Part shown: in pieces, positions 50,156 through 59,076 of the stretch
How positions within the stretch are numbered: position 1 is the stretch's first letter
Layout of the letters: every line of letters starts with the position of its first letter
DNA from: Rhizobium leucaenae USDA 9039
GTDB taxonomy: Bacteria; Pseudomonadota; Alphaproteobacteria; Rhizobiales; Rhizobiaceae
Direction of reading: 5' to 3'
Assembly (NCBI RefSeq): GCF_000426285.1
Contig: NZ_AUFB01000008.1
Coordinates: 212,596-276,595, forward strand
DNA length: 64,000 nucleotides
Program-made: the position numbers and the translations under genes
The notes under the pieces: generated by a model
The model's input: the letters and a program-made list of their open reading frames with translations, nothing else
Databases searched by the model: none
What the model was told of the DNA's origin: nothing

Positions 50156-51133
50156 ATGAAAATCTATGCTGTGATCGCAATTCTCACGCTCATGCCCGCA
50201 TTCGGCGGTGCAGCCGCGCAAGAGTTCGGTCCTGAGACGATCAACACAGCGTCCCTTACAACTGTCGCGCCGAAGCATACGGCCAAGACGTCCAAAGAGC
50301 CGGATCCCGCGATCATCCGGCTTCAGGTGCTGCTCGACCGAGCAGGCGCCTCTCCCGGCGTGATCGACGGTTTCTATGGAGACAATGTCAGCAAGGCCAT
50401 AGCGGGGTTCGAGGCAATGAATCATCTCGCCGTCGATGGAAAGCTCGATCCCGACGTCATCGCCCGCCTCGAGACTGATGCTCCGATCACCCAGACTTAC
50501 CTTGTCACGCCAGAGGATGCCACCGGACTCGTCGACCACATTCCGGACGATTACGGTGAAAAAGCGAAAATGAAGAGCATGGGATATACCAGCGTGGCGG
50601 AGCGGCTGTCGGAACGGTTCCATATGGCTATTGGCCTGCTGAACAAGCTCAATCCGGGCTCGGACTTTGCTCCTGGCAAGACGGTTTTGGTCGTAGCACC
50701 CGGTCCGCCGAAGGAGGGTCATGCCAAGCGCATCGAGATCAACAAGAAGACCAGTCAGGTTCTTGCCTATGATGAAAGCGGCGCGCTGCTCGCGGTCTAT
50801 CCGGCGACGATCGGCAGCGAGGACAATCCTTCTCCGTCAGGGACTCACAAGGTGAAAGGCGTCGCAAGGATGCCGGTCTATCGTTACAATCCGAAACTCA
50901 ACTTCAAGCAGGGCAAGAACAACAAGATTCTGACTATACCGAAGGGGCCGAATGGGCCTGTCGGAAGCGTGTGGATCGATCTGGACAAGCCCACCTATGG
51001 AATTCATGGAACGCCCGATCCGGAACTCATCGACAAGGGGCAGTCGCACGGCTGCGTGCGCCTTACCAACTGGGACGCTGAGGAACTGGCTGGCATGGTC
51101 AAGCCTAGCGTCGTCGTCCACTTCAATAATTGA
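50156..51133 (+). CDS. L,D-transpeptidase (YkuD) with peptidoglycan-binding domain
   Basis: A 325-residue exported protein. After the signal peptide come a peptidoglycan-binding-like domain (about 50-105, LQVLLDRAGASPGVIDGFYG), a central LysM-like linker (VAERLSERFHMAIGLLNKLNPG) and the YkuD domain with IHGTPDPELIDKGQSHGCVRL, Cys300 as nucleophile. It makes 3-3 cross-links in peptidoglycan or attaches proteins to it. It lies divergent from the damaged exporter and tail to tail with the cyclase gene. Confidence 0.87.
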   Translation: MKIYAVIAILTLMPAFGGAAAQEFGPETINTASLTTVAPKHTAKTSKEPDPAIIRLQVLLDRAGASPGVIDGFYGDNVSKAIAGFEAMNHLAVDGKLDPDVIARLETDAPITQTYLVTPEDATGLVDHIPDDYGEKAKMKSMGYTSVAERLSERFHMAIGLLNKLNPGSDFAPGKTVLVVAPGPPKEGHAKRIEINKKTSQVLAYDESGALLAVYPATIGSEDNPSPSGTHKVKGVARMPVYRYNPKLNFKQGKNNKILTIPKGPNGPVGSVWIDLDKPTYGIHGTPDPELIDKGQSHGCVRLTNWDAEELAGMVKPSVVVHFNN

Positions 51134-52341
51134 ACGCAATTCCTATGCTCATCGCGGCGGGATGCTTCAGGCGAGCTTGAACACTCTCGCAGGTTTTGAA
51201 ACCCCGCGCAGTTTGAAGTCTCCCAATCGCTCGCATGCAAGGCCGCAGGCCGACGCGAAGCTTTCGGAAAGCAGGAGAGCTCCTGCAGTTCATCGCAGAG
51301 TTTTTCGAGCCTCGATGTCTCGTTGGCCGCTGGCCCAATCACCGTGAAGTCCAGTCGTCCGCGTGCGCCGATATTGCCGTAAAAAACTTCGCCGAGATGC
51401 AGTACCACATCGATGTCGACGGGCGGACCGGATCGGCGGAGACGGTCATTGTTCAGGGCTGCGTTTGCGGAAAGAATGTGCCGGGCGGACGCAATGGCAT
51501 TCCGGCACGCCTCGTTGGGGCTTTCGATATCGGCGGGGAACATTGCAAGGATGCTATCTCCCATGAACTTCAGTATCTCGCCATTGTGTTCCTCGACATT
51601 TTGGCCGACCAGTTCGAAGCGCTGGTTGAGCATGGCGACGATCTCTTCACGCGAATGCGATTCCGTCCGGGCGGTGAAGTTGCTGAGGTCGGCCATAAGG
51701 ATTGCCGCGTGAAGCGCGCCGCCTGCGCCCCTTTGCGTCTCGCCACCCAGAATGTGCACGCTGGTTCTTGCGCCGGTATAGACTGCCAGCATGTCCGTCG
51801 CCGTCTTGGACGCGGCCATGCGGTAACAGGTGAGCCCTAGGCTTGGCAGCAATGCCTTTAGCGTTTCAAGATGCAGATCGGAGAACCCGGTGAGACAATC
51901 GGTGGTCACCGAGAAGGCCATGCCGCGCAGAGCAACTTCGGTGGGAAAGGCTACGAGATTGACGACATGATCGGTGCCGCCTTTTTGCAGCAGCTCAGCC
52001 AGGTCAGGATATAGCTCGACACCTTCTCCCCGCGAGATTTGCCACCTGCCGAAGAGCAGATCATTTTCCAAAAGATGAAAGACCGTTGTGCGGGCAAAGC
52101 TCTCCTCGCTGGAGCTCCCATATTCATCATTCTCGGTGACGGTCTCCGCACCTCTCGTAAAGCTTGCCATGACTCCGCGGTAAACGGGATGAATTGACGG
52201 CATTGCGATGCTCGCCTGCCATATCGGCAATCCGTCTGCGATCAGCCGCCGACAAAGTCCGGCGACAAGCTGCGCAATATCGTTGCAGGCCATACCCTGT
52301 TGGATCAGCCAATCGGCGTGGTCTTGAATGTTGAGCCTCAT
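51004..52341 (-). CDS. Class III adenylate/guanylate cyclase with C-terminal frameshift
   Basis: A frame of 445 codons. Residues 1-180 are a sensor-like region of unknown fold; residues 225-350 are the cyclase domain, with metal Asp in LMADLSNFT and GEILKFMGDSILAMFP. After LCDELQE the frame drifts and runs into the L,D-transpeptidase gene. Removing one CT of the CTCTC repeat (plus-strand 51275-51279) restores LLLSESFASACG, then LACERLGDFKLRGVSKPA, ending at 51167, a normal cyclase tail. So the natural gene is probably 51167-52341. The catalytic domain is intact. Confidence 0.75.
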   Translation of the reverse strand: MRLNIQDHADWLIQQGMACNDIAQLVAGLCRRLIADGLPIWQASIAMPSIHPVYRGVMASFTRGAETVTENDEYGSSSEESFARTTVFHLLENDLLFGRWQISRGEGVELYPDLAELLQKGGTDHVVNLVAFPTEVALRGMAFSVTTDCLTGFSDLHLETLKALLPSLGLTCYRMAASKTATDMLAVYTGARTSVHILGGETQRGAGGALHAAILMADLSNFTARTESHSREEIVAMLNQRFELVGQNVEEHNGEILKFMGDSILAMFPADIESPNEACRNAIASARHILSANAALNNDRLRRSGPPVDIDVVLHLGEVFYGNIGARGRLDFTVIGPAANETSRLEKLCDELQELSCFPKASRRPAALHASDWETSNCAGFQNLRECSSSPEASRRDEHRNCVQLLKWTTTLGLTMPASSSASQLVRRTQPCDCPLSMSSGSGVP

Positions 52342-52406
52342 AAGTAGACCTGCCTAGACACGGATCTGCGCCGGCCGAATAGACCGGCGCAGATCCTATG
52401 CTTCGC

Positions 52407-55400
52407 TTATGCCGATTTTTCTTTTGCGGTTTCTCTCGGTATCCGGAACCACGTCACGTAGAGGGCGGGCAGGAACAGCAGCGTCAGGACCGTACCGACC
52501 ACGATGCCGCCCATCATGGCGTAGGCCATCGGTCCCCAGAACACCTCGCGGGAAATGGGGATCAAGGCCAGGGTGGCGGCGGCAGCCGTCAGCATGATCG
52601 GCCGCATGCGGTGTTCGGTTGCCTCGATCACGGCATGCCAGGCGCCAACCCCCGATCGTCTGAGATCCTCGATCTGGACGACGAGAATGACCGAGTTTCG
52701 GATCAGGATGCCGATCAGCGCCAGCACGCCCAATATCGCCACGAAACCGAGCGGTGCATTGCTCATCAGCAGCGCGGCAACGACGCCGATGAGAGCCGTG
52801 GGGGCGACCGCAAAGACAAGGAACAGCCGGCTGAAGCTCTGCAACTGGATCATGAGGATCGTCGCCATGACGAAAATCATCATGGGAGCGACAGCGGCGA
52901 TCGGTCCCTGTGCCTTGGCACTTTCCTCGACCGCACCGCCGACGATGACCGAGTAGCCGACCGGCAGAGTCTTCCTGAATTGCTCGACCTTTGCGTCGAG
53001 TTGCTGGACGACGGTCGCGGGCTGGACGTCGCCTGTCACGCCTGCCTTGATCGTGATCGTCGGGGTGCGTGAACGGCGCCAGATGGTCGGCTGCTCCAGC
53101 TCGTAGCGGAAGGTCGCTACGGCCGACAGAGGAACTGCCTTTCCGTTCGAGGCCGGCAATTGCAGGTTCTGCAGCGTTTCGATGGAGCCGCGTTCCGACG
53201 TCTGGGCCCGTCCGATCACATCGATCAGGTAGATGTCATCGCGGATTTGGGTGCTGCTTGATCCTTCGACAATGCCGTTGAGCGCAGTGGCGATGTCTTC
53301 GGACGAGACGCCGAGCTGGCGCGCCTTGTCCTGCAGAACGTCGACCTTGATGACGCGGGCGGGCTCGTTCCAGTCGAAGTTGATGCCGTTGAGCAATGGG
53401 TTTTCACCCATGATGCCCGCAAAGTCCTGCGCGATGCTGCGGACCTTTTGAATGTCCGGACCGCTGATCCTGTATTGAACAGGCTTGCCGACCGGCGGAC
53501 CGATATCCAGCAGTTTCACGAATGCATCCGTTCCGGGGAAGGTCTTCTTGAGGTAATCCTGAAGCGCCGCCCGCACCTTGTCGCGCACATCCAGCCCCTT
53601 CGTCACGATGACGGTCTGGCCGAAAGTCACGTCAGGCGTCTGCACATCGAAGGAGAGGATGAAACGGGGCGCACCCTGGCCGACATAGCTGGACCAGTGA
53701 TCAACGCTCGGATTGTTGGCCAGCATTTCCCGTTCGAACTGAGCCATCTGGCGGTTCGTTTCGGTGATCGAGCTGTTGTGCGGCAGGTTCCAGTCGACGA
53801 TCAGTTCCGGACGGTCCGAGGACGGGAAGAACTGCTGCTGCACATAGCCCATGCCGAAGATGGAAAATCCAAAAGCAAGGATGGTCAGAGCGATGGTCGC
53901 CCAACGGAAGCGCATCGCGACCGCGAGAGTTCCCGAGAACAGCGAAGCGAACCAGCCCTTCTTCTCGTGATGCTTCTTCATGGTTTTGGGCAGGATCGTC
54001 ACCCCTAACAGCGGGGTGAAGAGAACCGCGACGATCCAGGAAACGACCAGCGATACGGCGATCACGACGAAGAGCGTGAAGGTGAACTCGCCGGCGGCAC
54101 TGTCGTTGAGGCCGATCGGAATGAAGCCCGCAACGGTGACAAGCGTGCCGGTCAGCATGGGGAAGGCCGTCGAGGTGTAAACGTAGGTCGCCGCCTTGCG
54201 CAGGTCGTCGCCGACCTCCAGCCGTGCCACCATCATCTCGACGGCAATCATGGCGTCGTCGACCAACAGGCCGAGGGCGATGATCAGGGCGCCGAGCGAG
54301 ATGCGCTGCAGCGAAATGCCCGCATAGGTCATCACCAGGAATGTAATGGCAAGGACGAGCGGAATGGAGATCGCAACAACCAGGCCTGCCCTCAGCCCGA
54401 GACTGATGAAGCTGATTGCAAGCACGATGGCGATTGCTTCGAAAAGCGCGCGGGTAAAGCCGGAAACAGCCTCATCGACGACGGCCGGCTGATCGGAAAC
54501 CTGATGAACGTCGACACCCACCGGCAAAACGCCGACGATCTCGTCGACCTTCTTATCCAGGGCTTTGCCGAACTCCAGCAGATTGGCGCCCTGCTTCATG
54601 CCGATCGCCACGCCGATGGCCGGCTGGCCGTTGAAGCGGAAAAGCGCCGACGGCGGATCGACATAGCCGCGCTTGATCGTCGCGACATCGGTCAGCGGAA
54701 AGAAGCGGTCGTTGACGCGGAGATTGATCGCTCGCAGGCTATCCTCCGAAGCGAACTGGCCGCCGACGCGAAGCGCGATGCGCTCGGGTCCGGCCTCCAC
54801 GAAGCCGGATTGGGTAACGGCGTTTTGTGCCTGCAGCGTCGAGATGATGGACTGGCGATCGATGCCGAGCGCTGCGATCTTACGGGTGGAGAATTCGAGA
54901 TAGACCGCCTCGTTCTGCGCACCGATGATATCGACCTTGCCGACGTTCGGAACGGTGAGAATTCGGGCGCGCGCATCTTCTACGAGATCGCGAAGCTGCC
55001 TTTGCGAGAGGCCGTCGCTCGTGAAGGCGAAGATATTTCCATAGACGTCGCCGAAGCGGTCGTTGAAGAACGGCCCTACCACCCCTGACGGAAAATCGCC
55101 CTTAATGTCCGCGACCATGTTGCGGACGCGGACCCAGGTGCTCTCCACATTCTTGGCTTTTGTCGTCGGAAGCAGTTCGACAAAAATGGTCGTCTGCCCC
55201 GCTGTGGTGACACTGCGGGTGTAGTCGAGGGATTCGAGCTCTTCAAGCTTCTTCTCGATGCGATCGGTCACCTGCTTGGTGACTTCCTCAGCGGAAGCGC
55301 CCGGCCATTGCGCCTGGATGACCATGGTCTTGATGGTGAAGGAGGGGTCTTCTTCGCGGCCGAGTCCCATATAGGAAAACACGCCGGCGAGAATGAAGAC

Positions 55401-55466
55401 GATCATGAAGTACCAGATCATCGAACGGTGTTCGAGTGCCCAGTCGGAGAGATTGAAGGTCTTCAA
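52407..55466 (-). CDS. RND efflux pump inner-membrane protein (TriC/AcrB-like)
   Basis: A 1019-residue RND transporter with twelve expected membrane helices in two repeats of one plus five. Features are LGREEDPSFTIKTMVIQAQWPGA, the proton-relay helix LGALIIALGLLVDDAMIAVE and the long periplasmic porter loops. It exports drugs, detergents or similar amphiphiles using the proton gradient. Its start overlaps the adaptor stop by 4 bp. With two separate adaptors upstream it resembles TriABC of Pseudomonas. No outer-membrane channel gene lies in the window. Confidence 0.88.
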   Translation of the reverse strand: MKTFNLSDWALEHRSMIWYFMIVFILAGVFSYMGLGREEDPSFTIKTMVIQAQWPGASAEEVTKQVTDRIEKKLEELESLDYTRSVTTAGQTTIFVELLPTTKAKNVESTWVRVRNMVADIKGDFPSGVVGPFFNDRFGDVYGNIFAFTSDGLSQRQLRDLVEDARARILTVPNVGKVDIIGAQNEAVYLEFSTRKIAALGIDRQSIISTLQAQNAVTQSGFVEAGPERIALRVGGQFASEDSLRAINLRVNDRFFPLTDVATIKRGYVDPPSALFRFNGQPAIGVAIGMKQGANLLEFGKALDKKVDEIVGVLPVGVDVHQVSDQPAVVDEAVSGFTRALFEAIAIVLAISFISLGLRAGLVVAISIPLVLAITFLVMTYAGISLQRISLGALIIALGLLVDDAMIAVEMMVARLEVGDDLRKAATYVYTSTAFPMLTGTLVTVAGFIPIGLNDSAAGEFTFTLFVVIAVSLVVSWIVAVLFTPLLGVTILPKTMKKHHEKKGWFASLFSGTLAVAMRFRWATIALTILAFGFSIFGMGYVQQQFFPSSDRPELIVDWNLPHNSSITETNRQMAQFEREMLANNPSVDHWSSYVGQGAPRFILSFDVQTPDVTFGQTVIVTKGLDVRDKVRAALQDYLKKTFPGTDAFVKLLDIGPPVGKPVQYRISGPDIQKVRSIAQDFAGIMGENPLLNGINFDWNEPARVIKVDVLQDKARQLGVSSEDIATALNGIVEGSSSTQIRDDIYLIDVIGRAQTSERGSIETLQNLQLPASNGKAVPLSAVATFRYELEQPTIWRRSRTPTITIKAGVTGDVQPATVVQQLDAKVEQFRKTLPVGYSVIVGGAVEESAKAQGPIAAVAPMMIFVMATILMIQLQSFSRLFLVFAVAPTALIGVVAALLMSNAPLGFVAILGVLALIGILIRNSVILVVQIEDLRRSGVGAWHAVIEATEHRMRPIMLTAAAATLALIPISREVFWGPMAYAMMGGIVVGTVLTLLFLPALYVTWFRIPRETAKEKSA

Positions 55467-56548
55467 AGTTGGTTCTCCTGTGTGAGTTTGACCTTCTGGC
55501 CTTCGGTCAGGTGATGAACGCCGGCTGTCGCAACGCGATCGCCGATCTTGAGGCCGCCGAGGATTCGCACCCGGTCCGGATCGCTGAAGGAGCGATCCAG
55601 GGTTACTGGCTTGCGGAATACCGTCGCTTTCTCAGGGTCGATCACCCAGACACACGGCTGGCCGTCTTTGTCGAGAATGGCGGTAGACGGGAGAGAGATG
55701 GTCGGCGCGCTGTCGACGACAGCGCTTGCCGTGATGATCGAGCCCAGGCGGAAAGCATCCGGAGGGTTGGTCAGCGTTATCTTGGTTCGCCTCGTCCGCG
55801 TGGTCGCCTCGGCTTCAGGCGCAATTTCGCGCACGATGCCGGTGACCCTTATGGTCGGATCAAGCTGCAGAGCGATCTCGAACGGCGAACCCGGCTTCAG
55901 GCCGTCGAGGCTCGCTTCCGGAATGTCGATGACCGCTTCGCGGACGTCCGGACGCGCAACGGTCAGCACAGTCTGCCCCGCCGAAACGACTTGTCCGATC
56001 TCCGCTGATGTCGCGGTGACGACGCCATCGAACTCCGCCTTCAACTGAGCATAGCCGAGCTGTTCTTCCGCCTTCGCCAGATTGGCTTGCGCCTTGGCGA
56101 CAGAGGCGGCGGCTGACTTCTGTGCCTGCTCGGCACTTTCGAGAGCGGCTTCGCTGCCCGATCGGGATTCGGCAAGCGCGCGCTGGCGGTCTTCCGATGT
56201 CGAAGCATTGGTCAATTGCGCCTGGCTGTTTGAAAGGTCGGCGCGGGCGCTGCGGACGGCAAGCTCAAGTGAAAGGGGATCGATCGCCGCGACCACCTGT
56301 CCCTTTGTGACGAGATCGCCGACATTGACGTCACGCGCGACCACTCTGCCTAGGACTCGAAAGCCCAGTTCCGTTTCGATTCTTGGTTCGATCGTGCCAG
56401 GCAGCTTTAGGCTGATGACGGGCTCTGGCTTGATGATCGTCGATAGAACCGGCCGTATTTTCTGTTCGGATTCGGCGGGCTTCGCGTCGCAGGAGGTCAG
56501 CATCGACGTCGCCAGCAGCAGCGATGCTGCTATCAGGAAGTTTCTCAT
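55463..56548 (-). CDS. RND periplasmic adaptor (lipoprotein), second
   Basis: A 361-residue membrane-fusion protein. A lipoprotein signal ends in LTSC (residues 16-20), then the hairpin (NSQAQLTNAS, ALESAEQAQKSAAAS), lipoyl and beta-barrel domains (RVVARDVNVGDLVTKGQVVAAID). It bridges the pump and an outer channel. It overlaps its upstream neighbour by 4 bp and the pump by 4 bp. It differs clearly in sequence from the other adaptor, so the pair may form a mixed hexamer. Confidence 0.86.
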   Translation of the reverse strand: MRNFLIAASLLLATSMLTSCDAKPAESEQKIRPVLSTIIKPEPVISLKLPGTIEPRIETELGFRVLGRVVARDVNVGDLVTKGQVVAAIDPLSLELAVRSARADLSNSQAQLTNASTSEDRQRALAESRSGSEAALESAEQAQKSAAASVAKAQANLAKAEEQLGYAQLKAEFDGVVTATSAEIGQVVSAGQTVLTVARPDVREAVIDIPEASLDGLKPGSPFEIALQLDPTIRVTGIVREIAPEAEATTRTRRTKITLTNPPDAFRLGSIITASAVVDSAPTISLPSTAILDKDGQPCVWVIDPEKATVFRKPVTLDRSFSDPDRVRILGGLKIGDRVATAGVHHLTEGQKVKLTQENQL

Positions 56549-57621
56549 TTAGCGGCCTCTTGGGAATGGTCGACGTGCTGGCCGGGGCGCAGGAATTTGC
56601 CGCCTTCGGCGACCACGATTTCATGTGGCTTGAGCCCGGCGCTGACCGCGAACTGCCCGGTGTCATATTCCGCGACCTGAACTTTTCGTAGGGAGACTTC
56701 GCTCGTGGCTGGGTCAACGACCCAGACCGCGGGCTGCCCACCCGCCGATGCCATGGCGCCCCATGGAAGGATGATTGCTTCTGCCGTGGGCATGCTGAAT
56801 GTTCCGGTGACAGCCGCTCCGAGCGGCATGCCGGCGCCATCTTCCAGCCCGACCTTGACCCTTATCGTGCCGGTTGCGGCGTCGATCGTCGGCGATATTT
56901 CTCGCACTGTCGCCGATACCCGCTTGGAGGCATTGGAAATCAGGGCAACTTCGACCTGCCTGTCGGGCTGCTCTTTGAGAAACAGGGACTCGAAGACATT
57001 GAAGACGGCATCGCGCGGACCATCGTGGGCGAGCGTGAATACCGACTGCGCCGCCTGTGCTACCTGGCCGACCTCGGCGTTGCGTTCCGTGATGATCCCG
57101 TCCGCGTCGGCGCGAAGCTCGGTGTAGGAAAGGGCATCCTTAGCGGTTTCAAGCTGAGCCTTGGCTGCTTCCTCTGTCCCCTGGGCGGTTAGAAGCGTCT
57201 CCCGGGCGGCATCGTAGGCGGCACGGGTGGTGACTTGATTCTTGAAGAGGCTTTCCTGGCGTGCATCCGCTAGCTGTGCCTGCGTCAACTGTGCTTCGGC
57301 TGCCTGAAGGCTTGCCGTCGCCACATCAACGTCCGCCTGCTGTTCTTGCGGATCTATCTTAGCCAGCAGGTCGCCCGCTTTGACCTTCGCTCCGACATCG
57401 ACGTTTCGCTCGATGATCCGACCACTGACGCGGAATGAAAGCTCCGATTCAATCCGGGCCTTCACTTCGCCGGTGACGGTCGTCTTTGCCGTGGGCTTGC
57501 TGAGCGCTGCCTCAACGGTTCTGACGCTCTGCGGCACCTGCGTGACCTGCTTCTTGTTCTGATCGCATGAAGCGAGCGCGAGCGTCAGCGCCAACCCCAT
57601 GATGATTGCCCATTTACCCAT
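56545..57621 (-). CDS. RND periplasmic adaptor (lipoprotein), first
   Basis: A 358-residue membrane-fusion protein with lipobox LASC near residue 19 and RIIERNVDVGAKVKAGDLLAKID, a hairpin rich in Ala and Gln, and a C-terminal barrel. It leads the adaptor-adaptor-pump operon, divergent from the TetR gene. Its start lies 46 bp left of the palindrome at 57668-57689. Two adaptors feeding one RND protein is the arrangement known for TriABC. Confidence 0.86.
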   Translation of the reverse strand: MGKWAIIMGLALTLALASCDQNKKQVTQVPQSVRTVEAALSKPTAKTTVTGEVKARIESELSFRVSGRIIERNVDVGAKVKAGDLLAKIDPQEQQADVDVATASLQAAEAQLTQAQLADARQESLFKNQVTTRAAYDAARETLLTAQGTEEAAKAQLETAKDALSYTELRADADGIITERNAEVGQVAQAAQSVFTLAHDGPRDAVFNVFESLFLKEQPDRQVEVALISNASKRVSATVREISPTIDAATGTIRVKVGLEDGAGMPLGAAVTGTFSMPTAEAIILPWGAMASAGGQPAVWVVDPATSEVSLRKVQVAEYDTGQFAVSAGLKPHEIVVAEGGKFLRPGQHVDHSQEAAK

Positions 57622-57667
57622 TTCATCCCCTCGGTCGCGGATTCATGTTCGTGCCCAGCCAAATATT

Positions 57668-57689
57668 ATTGACTGACTGATTAGTCAAT
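57668..57689. promoter_or_regulatory. 22-bp inverted repeat, likely TetR operator
   Basis: ATTGACT-N8-AGTCAAT, perfect arms, between the pump operon and the TetR gene. A TetR dimer bound there would repress both directions. Confidence 0.72.
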
Positions 57690-57751
57690 GAAATAATTGA
57701 TGACTATGGAAGCGATTGTGGCGAAGTATCCCGAGCCAGGGAGGACGTAAG

Positions 57752-58381
57752 ATGTCAGCAGGAAAACAGGTGGGTTTGCGAGCGCAGCGGAAAGCGCAAC
57801 GTCCCAACGAGATCCTTGATGCGGCCTTCGAGGAATTCGTCGAGCGGGGCTACGTGGCGACACGCGTCGAGGACATAGCCAGTCGCGTCGGCGTTACGAA
57901 GGGGACGATCTATTTCTATTTCGACACGAAGGAGCGACTGTTCGAGGAAATGCTTCGCAGGATCTCTGTTTCGTTCTCCGATGTCAGCGCCTACGCCAAG
58001 ACACTGACCGGACCCTACTCTGAGAGGATCAGGGCCTTTCTCCGCATGGCCTACGATCGCATCGTACTGGACCGGAATACGCGGGAACTCCTGCGCTTCG
58101 TAATCGCCGAGGGGTCACGATTTCCTCAGGTCGTGGATCGCCATCATGAAGAATTCATCGTCCCGCTTATGGATGCGACACAAAAGCTTTTTGAAGACGG
58201 GGTCGCCGCCGGCGAACTGCGAGATGCGCCGGCAATCAAGATCCCCGATACCGTGATAGGAGCGGCCGTGACGCTATGCGTATCGAAGATGATTTTCGCG
58301 GATCGCATACCCCAGGACGTCGACGCATTTTTCGAAGCGCATATGGATGTCATTCTCCACGGATTGATCGCTAAGGACTGA
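57752..58381 (+). CDS. TetR-family regulator
   Basis: A 209-residue repressor. The ATG at 57752 has GGGAGG upstream; the frame from 57716 adds 12 unlike residues. The N-terminal HTH is RPNEILDAAFEEFVERGYVATRVEDIASRVGVTKGTIYFYFDTKERLFEEM. The rest is the ligand-binding helical domain. It divergently faces the RND operon and so probably controls it, in response to the pumped compound. This is a common arrangement. Confidence 0.86.
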   Translation: MSAGKQVGLRAQRKAQRPNEILDAAFEEFVERGYVATRVEDIASRVGVTKGTIYFYFDTKERLFEEMLRRISVSFSDVSAYAKTLTGPYSERIRAFLRMAYDRIVLDRNTRELLRFVIAEGSRFPQVVDRHHEEFIVPLMDATQKLFEDGVAAGELRDAPAIKIPDTVIGAAVTLCVSKMIFADRIPQDVDAFFEAHMDVILHGLIAKD

Positions 58382-58749
58382 GTTGGCCAAGCTGGAAAAG
58401 AAGGTTGGCGCGCTAGGCAACGATCTTGCGTGATATCGCCCATGCCAGGATGCTGGAGCGGGGCTGCCTACGTCTTTCCAGCCACGATTTGAATAAAACG
58501 TGGCCAAGATGCTGGTCCTAATACTCAGTGATGCGAGAGATTGAGGCGTCCTCGTGCCTTTTCAGAACAGCACCTAAGCGTCCCGTTCCGTCGCGTGCTC
58601 GCAGCAGGCGCTGTCCCGATATGGGAGTATTCTCCTTAAGGCGAACCCGTATAGTTCCGATGGCTTGCTGATCCTCCCCAAATTACCGCGTCGAGGTGGA
58701 TTGAAATATATCGTATTACGACATATTTTAAAGGTCGGAGGATGACGTA
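58382..58749. other. 368-bp intergenic region before the small gene
   Basis: No gene is supported. It contains a near-perfect 25-bp palindrome at 58704-58728 and the promoter of the downstream small gene. Confidence 0.6.
58704..58728. promoter_or_regulatory. 25-bp palindrome upstream of the small gene
   Basis: Centred at 58716, eleven of twelve positions match (arms AAATATATCGTA and TACGACATATTT, one mismatch). It is AT-rich and lies just before the ribosome site, as for a repressor of the small gene. Confidence 0.6.
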
Positions 58750-59013
58750 ATGACCGAGACGACTACGAAATTGAATGAGGATCTGGAATTGTTTGCCAAG
58801 CGCCTTTCCCGTGGGCGCAAGCTGAGGCACTCACTACAACATTCGCCAACGGCTGACGAGCTTGCTCAGCTCAGGCAAGCGCTGGACCTGCGGCTCCAAT
58901 CAGGTTCCATGGACTTGAAGCTGTTGGCTTTGGAATGGCGATATGATGTGGCGCTACTGCTCGACCATCTGCGCCATTGGATGTACGAAGTCGACCGCGA
59001 TTTCAGTCATTGA
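58750..59013 (+). CDS. Small hypothetical protein
   Basis: An 87-residue protein of mostly helices (DLELFAKRLSRGRKLRHSLQ, ELAQLRQALDLRLQ, WRYDVALLLDHLRHWMYEV). GGAGG precedes the ATG. No family is recognised. It follows a strong 25-bp palindrome, so it is probably regulated tightly. It reads toward the beta-glucan synthase gene on the other strand, 63 bp away. It may be a small regulator or membrane-associated protein; this is a guess. Confidence 0.6.
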   Translation: MTETTTKLNEDLELFAKRLSRGRKLRHSLQHSPTADELAQLRQALDLRLQSGSMDLKLLALEWRYDVALLLDHLRHWMYEVDRDFSH

Positions 59014-59076
59014 TGGTGAGAGGCTGGCCATTTGCCGCCACGTCCTATCGGCTCTCTCTTGAGGTTCGAGTGTCGG

